Source: an uncultured Williamsia sp. | GTDB taxonomy: Bacteria > Actinomycetota > Actinomycetes > Mycobacteriales > Mycobacteriaceae | Assembly: GCF_947494875.1 (NCBI RefSeq) | Contig: NZ_CANLWM010000006.1 | Coordinates: 124,001 to 188,000, forward strand | Direction of reading: 5' to 3' | Length of the DNA stretch: 64,000 bases | Shown: positions 41,895-50,627 of the stretch, piece by piece | Layout of the letters: every line of letters begins with the position of its first letter | Position numbering within the stretch: the stretch's first letter is position 1 | Made by a program: the position numbers and the translations under genes | The notes under the pieces: generated by a model | What the model saw: the letters and a program-made list of their open reading frames with translations, nothing else | Databases searched by the model: none | Told to the model about the DNA's origin: nothing

Positions 41895-42556
41895 GACGCC
41901 GTGAACCGCACCCGACGACCGGGCTCGAGCAGTGCGGGAGGGTCGCGGTCGAGGTCCCAGAGCGTGACGTCGGTGCGCCCCAGCAGGTTCCATCCCCCGG
42001 GTGACGATCGGGGGTAGACAGCGGAGTGGCCCGCGGCCACGGCGACAGCGCCGACCGGGACCTTCGGGCGTGACTCCGATCGCCGCGGGACGGCGCACAG
42101 CTGCCGCATCAGGTCGTCGCCGGGCGTCTCGTCGGGCACGAGGTAGCCGAAACCCGGTGCGAAGCCCATGAACTGCACACGCCAGAGGATCCCGGTGTGC
42201 GCGGCGACCACCGCGTCGGCGTCGGTTCCCAGGCGGGCGGCGACGTCCGCCAGGTCCTCGCCGTCGTAGGTGACCGCGATGTCGAGCGGTGCTGGGCTCT
42301 GCACGCTCGACTCCGTCGGCACGTCACCCGCGGCGCGCAGGACCCGCCGGACACCGAGGCGGTCCATCCCGCCCCCCGGTCGCGACTGCACCAGCACCGC
42401 CTGGGCGGTCGGGATCACGTCGACGACGTCGGGCAGGCGTCCGTCGGCGGCCGCCGCACGCAGCACCTCCCCGGCGTGCAGGGCGCGACGCCAGGGCATC
42501 TCGTCGTCGGCGAAGTCGAGCAGGAGTGCGTCGTGGCCGGCCGATGTCTCGCGCAC
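41891..42556 (-). CDS. pxpB: 5-oxoprolinase subunit B (KipI-like)
   Basis: This 221-residue KipI/PxpB homologue has an N-terminal half resembling HALLLDFADDEMPWRRALHAGEV. The C-terminal cyclophilin-like part has HTGILWRVQFMGFAPGFGYL and VPVGAVAVAAGHSAVYPRSSPGGWNLLGRT, the most conserved blocks of the family. It is ATGA-coupled to pxpC. The start is ambiguous: GTG at 42556 gives the usual length, while an ATG at 42604 would add 16 residues of low-complexity sequence. It is divergent from the epimerase gene. Confidence 0.88.
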   Translation of the reverse strand: MRETSAGHDALLLDFADDEMPWRRALHAGEVLRAAAADGRLPDVVDVIPTAQAVLVQSRPGGGMDRLGVRRVLRAAGDVPTESSVQSPAPLDIAVTYDGEDLADVAARLGTDADAVVAAHTGILWRVQFMGFAPGFGYLVPDETPGDDLMRQLCAVPRRSESRPKVPVGAVAVAAGHSAVYPRSSPGGWNLLGRTDVTLWDLDRDPPALLEPGRRVRFTAS

Positions 42557-42644
42557 GCCTTCACCGTACGACGCCCGAGTGCGGGCCGAGGTGCCTCGGC
42601 GCATGCCGGTCCGGAGGACCGATCCGGTGTGCCAGACTCGGACC

Positions 42645-43571
42645 GTGGGTGAGTTCGCTGTCTCCGCCGGTGACTACTCGGCCGTCGTGGTCTCGCAGGG
42701 TGCCGGTCTGCGCGAGGTCCGCCATGCGGGCCGCCTGCTGACCGAGTCGCCGCCCGTCGGCCCCGACGAGAAGCCCCCGCTGTCCGCGGGTCTGGTGCTC
42801 GCACCGTGGCCGAACCGGACCGCCGACGGACGGTTCACCTTCGACGGTGTCGAGCACCGACTCGAGATCACCGAGGTCGACCGGAACAACGCCAACCACG
42901 GCTTCGTCCGGACCGTCGAGTGGGCGCTGTACGACGCCACCGAACGCTCGGTCACGCTCGGCGTGCCGATCGGGCAGCACCCTGGCTGGCCCTTCGATCT
43001 CACGCTGGTCGTGGACTACACGCTCGACGAGACCACCGGTTTGACGGTCACCAGCACGGTGACGAACAGCGGGGACGTCCGCGCGCCGTTCGCCCTCGGC
43101 TTCCACACGTTCGTCCGCGCCGGAGACGCCGCCACCGACGACTGCACCCTCACCGTCCCGGCCGGCCGCACACTGCCACTGGATCCCGAACGGCAACTGC
43201 CGCAGGGGGATCCGACCCCCGTCGACGGCACCGATCACGACTTCCGCGCGGGACGACGCCTCGCCGGGCTCTGGCTCGACACCCCGTTCACCGACTTCAC
43301 CGCGACCGACGGCCGGTACGTCAGCACTCTCGCCGATCCCGACGGCATGACCACCGAACTGTGGACCAGCCCGGCGTTTCGGTGGGCGCAGGTGTTCACC
43401 GCTGATCCCGACCACGACCAGAGCTTCCCTGGCCGCGGCCGTGCGGTGGCCGTCGAACCGATGACCGCGCCGCCGAACGCGTTGGCGTCGGGTGACGACC
43501 TCGTCGTCCTCGAGCCCGGGCAGACCTGGTCGGGGGAGTGGGGTATGCGACACCGGGACTCGGCGGCATGA
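42645..43571 (+). CDS. Aldose 1-epimerase-family protein
   Basis: This 308-residue beta-sandwich protein has WPNRTADGRFTFDGVEHRL (substrate loop), NANHGFVRTVEW with the catalytic His, LGFHTFVRAG with the second His, and TEL-WTSPAFRWAQVFTADPD near the end. It interconverts alpha and beta anomers of hexoses or a related sugar. It is followed after 19 nt by a PfkB sugar kinase, so the pair may feed a hexose into glycolysis. Confidence 0.88.
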   Translation: MGEFAVSAGDYSAVVVSQGAGLREVRHAGRLLTESPPVGPDEKPPLSAGLVLAPWPNRTADGRFTFDGVEHRLEITEVDRNNANHGFVRTVEWALYDATERSVTLGVPIGQHPGWPFDLTLVVDYTLDETTGLTVTSTVTNSGDVRAPFALGFHTFVRAGDAATDDCTLTVPAGRTLPLDPERQLPQGDPTPVDGTDHDFRAGRRLAGLWLDTPFTDFTATDGRYVSTLADPDGMTTELWTSPAFRWAQVFTADPDHDQSFPGRGRAVAVEPMTAPPNALASGDDLVVLEPGQTWSGEWGMRHRDSAA

Positions 43572-43590
43572 GCCGGACGGGTGTCACCGC

Positions 43591-44538
43591 GTGAGCCGCA
43601 TCGTCGTCTGCGGCGAGTCGCTGGTCGACCTCGTGCTCGACGCGCGTGGCCGGGACGCCGACGACCGCGGTCTCGCGCCGCTGCAGCCGGCGCTGGGCGG
43701 CGGCCCGTTCAACGCCGCGATCGCGCTCGGCCGACTCGGGTCCTCGGTGTCGTTCTTCTCGCGCGTCTCCGGCGACCACTTCGGCGACGCGCTCATGGCC
43801 TCCCTGCGTGACGCCGGCGTCGACACCGCGCTGGTCCAGCGCGACCCGGCCCCGACGTCGCTCGCGCTCGCCACCGTCGGCGCCGACGGGTCCGCGGCCT
43901 ACAGCTTCTACGTCGAGGGCACCGCCGACCGCCGAGTCGTGGACCCCGGGGCGCTCCCGGACTCCGTGGGGGCGCTGGCCTTCGGCACCCTGTCGCTCGT
44001 GCTGGAACCCGGCGCATCGGTGTACGCGCGGATGATGGCCGATCACCACGCCCGCGGACGACTCGTCCTGCTGGACCCGAACATCCGCAGCGCCGTCATC
44101 GACGACCCCGACGCCTACCGCCGCCGGTTCCGTGGCTGGTTGGAGTCCGTCGACGTCGTGAAGGTCTCCGACGACGACGCCGACTGGTTGGCACGGGGGC
44201 CCGAGGGTTCCACCCCGCAGGACTGGCTCGAATCCGGTGTCGCCGCGGTGGTCTCGACCCGCGGCGCCGACGGTATCGCGGTGTCGACGTCGACGGGGAC
44301 CGTCGCGGTGCCCGCCCCGCCGGTCACCGCCGTCGACACCATCGGAGCGGGCGACACCACCGTCGGGGCGCTGCTGCACTGGCTCGACACCCGCGACGCG
44401 CTGAGCCCTGACGCCGTCCGTCGCCTGACCGACGAGGACTGGCGTGCGGGCGCCGCTTTCGCCGCCCGTGCGGCCGCGATCACCGTGTCGCGGCCCGGCG
44501 CCGACCCTCCGTGGGCGGGTGAGCTGACCAGCGACTAG
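43591..44538 (+). CDS. PfkB-family carbohydrate kinase (fructokinase-like)
   Basis: This 315-residue ribokinase-fold enzyme has the N-terminal ICGESLVDLV-like strand and a LGGGPFNAAIALGRLG glycine-rich sugar-binding motif (about 34-49). The ATP/anion-hole signature is DTIGAGDTTVGALL, with the catalytic Asp in GAGD. It phosphorylates a sugar, most likely fructose or a similar ketose. It starts at GTG just after the epimerase gene and ends 72 nt before gltA. Confidence 0.9.
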   Translation: MSRIVVCGESLVDLVLDARGRDADDRGLAPLQPALGGGPFNAAIALGRLGSSVSFFSRVSGDHFGDALMASLRDAGVDTALVQRDPAPTSLALATVGADGSAAYSFYVEGTADRRVVDPGALPDSVGALAFGTLSLVLEPGASVYARMMADHHARGRLVLLDPNIRSAVIDDPDAYRRRFRGWLESVDVVKVSDDDADWLARGPEGSTPQDWLESGVAAVVSTRGADGIAVSTSTGTVAVPAPPVTAVDTIGAGDTTVGALLHWLDTRDALSPDAVRRLTDEDWRAGAAFAARAAAITVSRPGADPPWAGELTSD

Positions 44539-44610
44539 TTTGGTCGCAGGGATACGCACATCTGGATCACCGTTCACGAGACGGCTCCAGCCAGTCGAAA
44601 AGGGGCCCGA

Positions 44611-45927
44611 GTGTCCGCCGAAGCAGTGTCTGACGGGTCGCAGACCCGGTCCGCGAAGTTCGAGTACCCAGGGGGCAGTCTCGACCTCCCGATCGTCGAG
44701 GCCACCGAGGGTGCCGACGGCGTCGCGCTGGGCAAGTTCCTCTCCGAGACGGGGATGACCACCTTCGACGGTGGTTTCGTGAACACCTCGTCGACGAAGT
44801 CGGCGATCACCTACATCGACGGCGAGGCCGGGATCCTGCGGTACCGCGGGTACCCGATCGACCAGCTCGCGGAGAAGTCGACCTTCATCGAGGTCAGCTA
44901 CCTGCTCATCTACGGAGAGCTCCCGACCGCGTCGCAGCTCGAGGAGTTCACCACCCGGATCCAGCGGCACACCCTGCTGCACGAGGACCTGAAGCGGTTC
45001 TTCGACGGGTTCCCGCGCAACGCGCACCCGATGCCGGTGCTGTCCAGCGCGGTGAACGCGCTCAGCGCCTACTACCAGGACTCGCTCGACCCGAAGGACC
45101 CCGAGCAGGTCGAGCTGTCGACGATCCGCCTGCTGGCGAAGCTGCCGACGATCGCGGCCTACGCCTACAAGAAGTCGGTCGGCCAGCCGTTCCTCTACCC
45201 GGACAACTCGCTGTCGCTGGTCGAGAACTTCCTGCGCATGACGTTCGGCTTCCCCGCCGAGCCCTACGAGGTCGACCCCCGCGTCGCCAAGGCGCTCGAC
45301 ATGCTGTTCATCCTCCACGCCGACCACGAGCAGAACTGCTCCACCTCGACGGTGCGCCTCGTCGGGTCGTCGCAGGCCAACCTGTTCACGTCGATCTCCG
45401 GTGGCATCAACGCGCTGTGGGGCCCGCTGCACGGCGGCGCGAACCAGGCCGTGCTGGAGATGCTCGACGACATCAAGGCCGGCGGCGGTGACACCACCGA
45501 CTTCATGAAGCGGGTCAAGAACAAGGAGCCCGGCGTCAAGCTGATGGGCTTCGGACACCGGGTCTACAAGAACTACGACCCGCGCGCGGCGATCGTGAAG
45601 AAGACGGCCGACCAGATCCTCGAGACGCTCGGCGTCACCGACGACCTGCTCGACATCGCGAAGGGTCTCGAGGAGGTCGCCCTCTCCGACGACTACTTCA
45701 TCGAGCGCAAGCTGTACCCGAACGTCGACTTCTACACCGGTCTCATCTACCGCGCGATGGGTTTCCCGACGCGCATGTTCACGGTGCTGTTCGCGCTGGG
45801 CCGCCTGCCCGGCTGGATCGCGCACTGGCAGGAGATGAACTCCGACCCGACCACGAAGATCGGTCGCCCGCGTCAGATCTACACCGGGTACACCGAGCGC
45901 GACTTCACCGAGATGGGCGACCGCTGA
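44611..45927 (+). CDS. gltA: Citrate synthase (GltA2)
   Basis: This 438-residue hexameric-type citrate synthase is the main TCA-cycle entry enzyme. It shows ILHADHEQNCSTSTVRLVGSSQANLFTSISGGINALWGPLHGGANQAV (catalytic histidines), LMGFGHRVYKNYDPRA, and a C-terminal YPNVDFYTGLIYRAMG segment with the catalytic Asp. It starts at GTG. It corresponds to Rv0896. It is the second citrate synthase in the window, longer than CitA because of its N-terminal beta domain. Confidence 0.96.
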   Translation: MSAEAVSDGSQTRSAKFEYPGGSLDLPIVEATEGADGVALGKFLSETGMTTFDGGFVNTSSTKSAITYIDGEAGILRYRGYPIDQLAEKSTFIEVSYLLIYGELPTASQLEEFTTRIQRHTLLHEDLKRFFDGFPRNAHPMPVLSSAVNALSAYYQDSLDPKDPEQVELSTIRLLAKLPTIAAYAYKKSVGQPFLYPDNSLSLVENFLRMTFGFPAEPYEVDPRVAKALDMLFILHADHEQNCSTSTVRLVGSSQANLFTSISGGINALWGPLHGGANQAVLEMLDDIKAGGGDTTDFMKRVKNKEPGVKLMGFGHRVYKNYDPRAAIVKKTADQILETLGVTDDLLDIAKGLEEVALSDDYFIERKLYPNVDFYTGLIYRAMGFPTRMFTVLFALGRLPGWIAHWQEMNSDPTTKIGRPRQIYTGYTERDFTEMGDR

Positions 45928-45948
45928 GCGGTCGACCCTGACCGTCGA

Positions 45949-46746
45949 TCACAGGGGTCGCCGGTTCCGCAGGACGGGCAGGGTGGCCCGGACCGAGTCG
46001 ACCAGGTCGGAGTCGAGGTCGACGACGAGCAGGCCGGGCCCGTCGCCGAGCTGATCGGTGACGGTTCCGGTGGGGGACACCACCATCGAGTGCCCGACTC
46101 CGCGTGGTGCGGGGGAGTCGAGCACGTCGGCCGGGAGGGCCTGATCACAGGCCATCACATGACTGGTGGAATCCAGCGCTCGCGCCCGCGCGAGCAGGGT
46201 CCACTGGTCCACCTTGCCCGCACCGGCGCCCCACGACGCCGCGACCACGATTACCGACGCGCCGAGATCGGCCAGTCGATGGAACAGGGCCGGGAACCGG
46301 ATGTCGTAGCAGGTCGCGAACCCGACGCGGACGCCGGCGACATCGACGACAAGCGGGTCCGAACCCGGTGCGACGGTGTCGGATTCGAGGAATCCGAACG
46401 CGTCGAACAGGTGGATCTTGTCGTAGTGCGCCTCCACGCCGCCGCCGGTGACGAGCAGCGTGTTGCGGACCCGGCCCGCGTCGGCCGGGGTGAACATCCC
46501 TGCCACGACGGTGATCCCGACGCGGGCCGCGATCGCGCGGACCGCGTCCGCCCACGGTCCGTCGATCGGTTCGGCGACGTCGGCCAGCGGCCCGCCGAAG
46601 CACCGCATCATCGCCTCGGGGAAGACGACCATCGCGGCCCCGGACTCGGCGGCGCGGGTCGCGTGGTCGTCGATGATCGCGAGGTTCTTCACGGCGTCGG
46701 CGCTGCTGCAGACCTGGGCGAGGCCGATGCGGATGGTGGTCGTCAC
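45949..46746 (-). CDS. Carbon-nitrogen hydrolase (nitrilase superfamily amidase)
   Basis: This 265-residue enzyme has the Glu-Lys-Cys catalytic triad of the nitrilase superfamily: E44 in VVFPEAMM, K110 in HYDKIHLF, C146 in FATCYDIRFP. The GHSMVVSPTG segment and the overall length fit aliphatic amidases such as omega-amidase/Nit-like enzymes. The substrate is unknown. It starts at GTG and is divergent from gntR. The operator at 46780-46796 lies between them, making it a likely member of the GntR-controlled module. Confidence 0.9.
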   Translation of the reverse strand: MTTTIRIGLAQVCSSADAVKNLAIIDDHATRAAESGAAMVVFPEAMMRCFGGPLADVAEPIDGPWADAVRAIAARVGITVVAGMFTPADAGRVRNTLLVTGGGVEAHYDKIHLFDAFGFLESDTVAPGSDPLVVDVAGVRVGFATCYDIRFPALFHRLADLGASVIVVAASWGAGAGKVDQWTLLARARALDSTSHVMACDQALPADVLDSPAPRGVGHSMVVSPTGTVTDQLGDGPGLLVVDLDSDLVDSVRATLPVLRNRRPL

Positions 46747-46779
46747 GGTGTCACTCCTGGTGCGGTGGGTGTGGGCCGG

Positions 46780-46796
46780 ATATACATGTCGTATGC
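46780..46796. promoter_or_regulatory. GntR operator 1 (GYATAC-N5-GTATGC)
   Basis: ATATAC-ATGTC-GTATGC is an inverted repeat between the amidase and gntR genes, and it overlaps the gntR ATG. The same TATACA-x-G-x-CGTATGC sequence occurs at 48813-48829 in front of the MFS transporter. Matching sites before all members point to a single GntR regulon. Confidence 0.6.
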
Positions 46797-47434
46797 AAGC
46801 GATGTCGGGTCGGGAGAAGGCGTACCTGTTCGTGCGCGACGAGGTCCTCACGTCCCCCGCTGCCACCGGGACGTTCCTCAACGAGCAGGAACTCGCGACC
46901 CGCATCGGGGTCTCGCGCACCCCGGTCCGCGAGGCGCTGCTCATGCTCCAGTCGGAGGGGCTCGTCGAGATGGTCCCCAAGCGGGGTGCCCACGTCCCGG
47001 CGATGTCGGGGCGTCAGATCGGTGAGCTGATGGACCTGCGCGGTGTGCTCGAACGGCACGCCGCGTCCCGGGCTCTCGCCGACGGCCGGGCGCCTGTCGA
47101 CCTGATGTCGGCCGCGCTCGCCGAACAGGAGGCGCTCGCGGACTCGCGGGACACCGATGCGGCGACGCGCTTCATCGAGATCGACGGCCGCTTCCATCAG
47201 ACCCTCGTCGACTCGGCCGGCAGCGAGCTGCTCTCCCGCACCTACGCGGGACTGCGTGCCCGACAGCTCCGCGTCGGCGTGAGCGCGCTGTTCAGCGCGT
47301 CCGACCGGCAGCACCGGGTGTGCGCGGAACACCGGACGATCGTCGACGCGCTCGCCGCGGGCGACGAGGCGTCGGCGCACGCCGCGATCGACGATCACCT
47401 GGAGGTCACGCTCGGAGTCCTGCTGCGGGCGTGA
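46793..47434 (+). CDS. GntR-family regulator, FCD subfamily
   Basis: This 213-residue regulator has an N-terminal winged helix: FLNEQELATRIGVSRTPVREALLMLQSEGLVEMVPKRGAHVP (about 28-69), the classic GntR recognition region. The all-helical FCD ligand domain has its metal-binding histidines in EIDGRFHQTLV and HRTIVDAL. It starts inside its own operator; a second ATG at 46802 is possible. Its last 29 nt overlap the convergent transporter gene. It probably senses a carboxylate derived from the transported compound. Confidence 0.92.
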   Translation: MQAMSGREKAYLFVRDEVLTSPAATGTFLNEQELATRIGVSRTPVREALLMLQSEGLVEMVPKRGAHVPAMSGRQIGELMDLRGVLERHAASRALADGRAPVDLMSAALAEQEALADSRDTDAATRFIEIDGRFHQTLVDSAGSELLSRTYAGLRARQLRVGVSALFSASDRQHRVCAEHRTIVDALAAGDEASAHAAIDDHLEVTLGVLLRA

Positions 47435-48755
47435 GCAACTCGCTCTCGGCGTGCATCGTCGCGTAGTGCTCGTCCTCGGACGGGTCGGGGTCGCGGCCGA
47501 GGGCCAGTCCGATCAGCGTGAGCACTCCGACGACGGCGATGTATCCGGAGATCGGGATCCAACTGTCGGTCTGGTCGAGCAGGTACACGAAGATCAGCGG
47601 CGCCATCGCGCCGCCGAAGACGCCGGCGATCGTGTAGGCCAGCGAGCTGCCCGTCGACCGCAGGCGCACGGAGAACTGCTCGGTGACGAAGGCGGCCTGC
47701 GGTCCGTACATGAACGAGTGGAACGCGAGCCCCACCACGACGCCGAGGACGAGCAGCGGCAGTGAGTTGCCGCCGATGACGAGGAAGAACACGGCGCTCC
47801 ACACGACACCGCCGACGGCCGCCACGGCATAGACCAGCCGACGGTTCACCCGGTCGGAGATCGCCCCGGCGAGCGGGATCAGTCCGAGCTGACACGCGGA
47901 CCCGACGAGGATCGCGGTGAGGACCTCGCCACGGTCGAAGTCGAGGTGCTTGGTGCCGTACGTGATCGAGAAGACGGTGAACAGCGCGTAGATGACGTCG
48001 GGTGCGATACGGGAGAGGATCCCGGCGACCAGGGGTCGGAGCTGCGTGCGGAACACCTCACTGATCGGCGCCTGCGCTCGGTCACCACTCTCCTGCAGCG
48101 CCTGGAACACCGGGGTGTCCTCCAGCTTGAGGCGGATCCACAGACCGAAGCCGACGAGCACCGCGGAGAACAGGAAGGCGATGCGCCACCCCCACGACTC
48201 GAACTGCGCCTCCGTCGTCGCGACCGTGAGCAGGGCCAGCGCACCGTTGGCGAGGAGGTTGCCGGCCGGCGGACCGATCTGGGCGGCCGACGACCAGAAC
48301 CCGCGTTTGCGCGGATCGCCGTACTCGCTGGAGAGGAGGACGGCACCGCCCCATTCGCCACCGACCGCGACGCCCTGGGCGAAGCGCATCGCGACGAGGA
48401 TGATCGGTGCGGCGACACCGATGCTCGCGTAGGAGGGGATGAGGCCGATCGCGAACGTCGTGACCCCGATGAGGAGCAGCGTGATGACGAGGAGCTGTTT
48501 GCGGCCGATCACGTCGCCGAGTCGCCCGAACACGAAGCCGCCGATCGGCCGGGCGACGTATCCGACCGCGTAGGTCGAGAACGCCAGCAGCGTGCCGGTC
48601 AGCGGGTCGTTGTCGGGGAAGAAGATGTCGGGGAAGACCAGCGCGGCGGCGGCGGAGTAGACGGCGAAGTCGTACCACTCCAGCGCGGTCCCCGTGAGGC
48701 TGGCCGCGAATGCCTTGGCCAAGCCTTTCCTGTCTCCCGCGACGTGCGTGGTCAT
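47406..48755 (-). CDS. MHS-family MFS symporter (ShiA/KgtP/ProP-like)
   Basis: This 449-residue transporter has 12 hydrophobic segments. It carries the metabolite:H+ symporter signature: LEWYDFAVYSAAAALVFPDIFFP at the start, GGFVFGRLGDVIGRKQLLVITLLLIG (motif A, about 76-100), and RFAQGVAVGGEWGGAVLLSSEY. Family substrates are organic acids, betaines and aromatic acids; the exact one is unknown. AAGGAG lies 7 nt before the ATG. The GntR operator sits in its promoter, and it is divergent from the DUF2848 gene. Confidence 0.92.
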   Translation of the reverse strand: MTTHVAGDRKGLAKAFAASLTGTALEWYDFAVYSAAAALVFPDIFFPDNDPLTGTLLAFSTYAVGYVARPIGGFVFGRLGDVIGRKQLLVITLLLIGVTTFAIGLIPSYASIGVAAPIILVAMRFAQGVAVGGEWGGAVLLSSEYGDPRKRGFWSSAAQIGPPAGNLLANGALALLTVATTEAQFESWGWRIAFLFSAVLVGFGLWIRLKLEDTPVFQALQESGDRAQAPISEVFRTQLRPLVAGILSRIAPDVIYALFTVFSITYGTKHLDFDRGEVLTAILVGSACQLGLIPLAGAISDRVNRRLVYAVAAVGGVVWSAVFFLVIGGNSLPLLVLGVVVGLAFHSFMYGPQAAFVTEQFSVRLRSTGSSLAYTIAGVFGGAMAPLIFVYLLDQTDSWIPISGYIAVVGVLTLIGLALGRDPDPSEDEHYATMHAESELLTPAAGLRA

Positions 48756-48812
48756 CCGTGCTCCTTCGACTTCTCGGCGGGTCTCGCCCGTTGTCCGCTT
48801 CACATACTTGAT

Positions 48813-48829
48813 GTATACAAGGCGTATGC
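48813..48829. promoter_or_regulatory. GntR operator 2 (GYATAC-N5-GTATGC)
   Basis: GTATAC-AAGGC-GTATGC lies 58 nt upstream of the transporter ATG and 54 nt upstream of the divergent DUF2848 gene. It matches operator 1 at 14 of 16 positions of the shared core. One site can control both divergent genes. Confidence 0.6.
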
Positions 48830-48882
48830 GCAAGGGTTTCGGCGTATCGGCAACGAGAAAGTAACGAGGAGGGCCCCACACG

Positions 48883-49557
48883 ATGCTCACGTTCACGCTC
48901 CCCGACGGGTCGACCGAATCCGTGGAACCCGTCGCGGTGCTCAACGCCGGGTACGCCGGTCGTGATCAGGAGTGGGTCGCCGCGCACATCGCCGAGCTCG
49001 CGGAACTCGGCGTCCCGGCGCCGACGGTCACCCCGGCGCTGTACCCCATCGCGCCGTACCTGGCGCAGCAGACCGACGAGGTCTTCGTCCAGCACGGGCG
49101 GACGTCCGGCGAGGCGGAGTGGGCGCTGGTCGTCCTCGGCGACACCGACGACGACGTGTTGCTCACCGTCGCATGCGATCACACCGACCGGGACCTGGAG
49201 GTCCACAGCGTCGCGTGGAGCAAGAACGCGGCACCCGACGTCGTCGGACGCGGTGCGTGGCGGCTGGCGGAGATCGCCGGGCGCCTCGACGAGATCCGTC
49301 TGCAGGCGTGGGCCGACGACGTCCTCATCCAGTCGGGATCGCTCGGTGATCTGCTCGCGCCGCAGTACTGGCTCGACGTCCTGCGCGGCCGCGGCCTCCT
49401 GCGCCGGGGGACCGTGCTGGTGTCGGGGACGATCCCGATGCGCAGCGGGGTCGACCAGTTCGCGGGGTCCTGGCGGGTCGAGATGTCGGATCCCGTCACC
49501 GGTGACGTCCTCACGTGCGCCTACCGCACCGTCGCGATGCCCGCACCGATCGGATGA
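48883..49557 (+). CDS. DUF2848 protein (fumarylacetoacetase-like)
   Basis: This 224-residue protein matches the DUF2848 family: LTFTLPDGSTESVEPVAVLNAGYAGRDQEWVAAHIAELAELGVPAPTVTPALYPI at the N-terminus, later EVHSVAWSKNAAPDVVGRGAWRL and SGTIPMRSGVDQFAG. The family is a distant relative of fumarylacetoacetate hydrolases and occurs in catabolic clusters with amidases. Its position opposite the transporter and under the GntR operator supports a catabolic role. The reaction is not established. Confidence 0.85.
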   Translation: MLTFTLPDGSTESVEPVAVLNAGYAGRDQEWVAAHIAELAELGVPAPTVTPALYPIAPYLAQQTDEVFVQHGRTSGEAEWALVVLGDTDDDVLLTVACDHTDRDLEVHSVAWSKNAAPDVVGRGAWRLAEIAGRLDEIRLQAWADDVLIQSGSLGDLLAPQYWLDVLRGRGLLRRGTVLVSGTIPMRSGVDQFAGSWRVEMSDPVTGDVLTCAYRTVAMPAPIG

Positions 49558-49628
49558 GGCCCACGCCGTAGAGTCGGTCATCGAACGCACCGAGTGTTCG
49601 ACGACGAGATGAACGCAGGAGACGTCAG

Positions 49629-49988
49629 GTGACCAAACCAGAGGTGGATTTCCCCGAGGGTCCCGCGCCCAGCGAGTTGGTCACGGAGGACATCATCGTC
49701 GGCGACGGTGACGAGGCCGTGCCGCACGGCATGGTCGACGTGCACTACGTGGGTGTGGAGTACGAGACGGGCGAGGAGTTCGACTCGTCGTGGGATCGCG
49801 GGCAGTCCGCCAACTTCCCCCTCGACCGCCTGATCGTCGGCTGGCAGAACGGCATCCCGGGGATGCGCGTCAACGGCCGCCGCAAGCTCGTCGTCCCGCC
49901 GGAGCAGGCCTACGGGCCCGCGGGCGCCGGACATCGGCTGTCGGGCAAGACCCTGGTGTTCGTCATCGATCTGCTCGGCGTCGGCTGA
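49629..49988 (+). CDS. FKBP-type peptidyl-prolyl isomerase
   Basis: This single-domain, 119-residue FKBP has VDVHYVGVEYETGEEFDSSWDRGQSANFPLDRLIVGWQNGIPGMRVNGRRKLVVPPEQAYG, in which the Asp, Trp and Tyr residues lining the active site are all kept. The C-terminus is GKTLVFVIDLLGV. It has no signal peptide and is cytoplasmic. It starts at GTG. Confidence 0.95.
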   Translation: MTKPEVDFPEGPAPSELVTEDIIVGDGDEAVPHGMVDVHYVGVEYETGEEFDSSWDRGQSANFPLDRLIVGWQNGIPGMRVNGRRKLVVPPEQAYGPAGAGHRLSGKTLVFVIDLLGVG

Positions 49989-49997
49989 CGCCGGCGG

Positions 49998-50480
49998 TCA
50001 CGGCGTCCGGCGTCGGAGGACGAGTGGGAGTGCGACCCACAGGGTGACGGCGACCGCCGCGATCACGATGCCGACGGTCAGTCCGGTCTGTGGGTCGACG
50101 ACCACGTCGAAGATGAGTGTGATCACTCCGATGACCGCGACCCCGAGCAGTCCGAAACCGGCGACCGCGAACCTGTTCGCCCAGCGGACGACAGTGGCTA
50201 TCGCGTGGCGGCGGAACAGGATCCGGTGCATCGCCACCGGTGCGACCACCAGGACCGTCGCGAGGACCGACGCTGTCGTCGTGACGAGGTAGATCGCGAC
50301 GTCGCGATCGGAGATCTGCGCGAACCGCGCCTGGAACGGCAGCGTCAGCAGGAACCCGGTGAGCAGCTGGATGCCGGTCTGCATGACGCGCATCTCCTGC
50401 AGCAGGAACGACCAGTTCCGGTCGAGGCGTTCGGTGGGCGTCTCGCCCCGCGCTCTCTCGTTCCACCTGTCGTCGTCCAC
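49998..50480 (-). CDS. DUF6328 membrane protein
   Basis: This 160-residue protein has the pattern GETPTERLDRNWSFLLQEMRVMQTGIQLLTGFLLTLPFQARF, which I recall from the DUF6328 family. Four hydrophobic segments follow (about 30-50, 61-82, 101-122, 130-152). The function is unknown. It converges on the FKBP gene with 9 nt between the stops. Upstream lies a 21-nt-periodic intergenic region. Confidence 0.82.
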   Translation of the reverse strand: MDDDRWNERARGETPTERLDRNWSFLLQEMRVMQTGIQLLTGFLLTLPFQARFAQISDRDVAIYLVTTTASVLATVLVVAPVAMHRILFRRHAIATVVRWANRFAVAGFGLLGVAVIGVITLIFDVVVDPQTGLTVGIVIAAVAVTLWVALPLVLRRRTP

Positions 50481-50499
50481 CGGTCGATCTCAACACAGC

Positions 50500-50627
50500 C
50501 GACACCGCCCACACGGCGGGAACCACTCCTCGAGCGTGCAGCAGATCCCGCCGAGGGCCGCGAACAGGCACGATCGCTCGGATCCACTGCACGGTCGCGG
50601 CGATCGAGTGCACGCTCGACGGCGGGG
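50500..50627. repeat. 21-nt periodic intergenic repeat (about five degenerate units)
   Basis: The gap between the DUF6328 gene and the CinA-like gene has 21-nt steps beginning CGAGCGTGCAGCAGATCCCG, CGAGGGCCGCGAACAGG, CGCTCGGATCCACTGC and CGCGGCGATCGAGTGC. They resemble the units at 13.7, 17.1 and 40.9 kb. No gene is visible. Confidence 0.4.
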
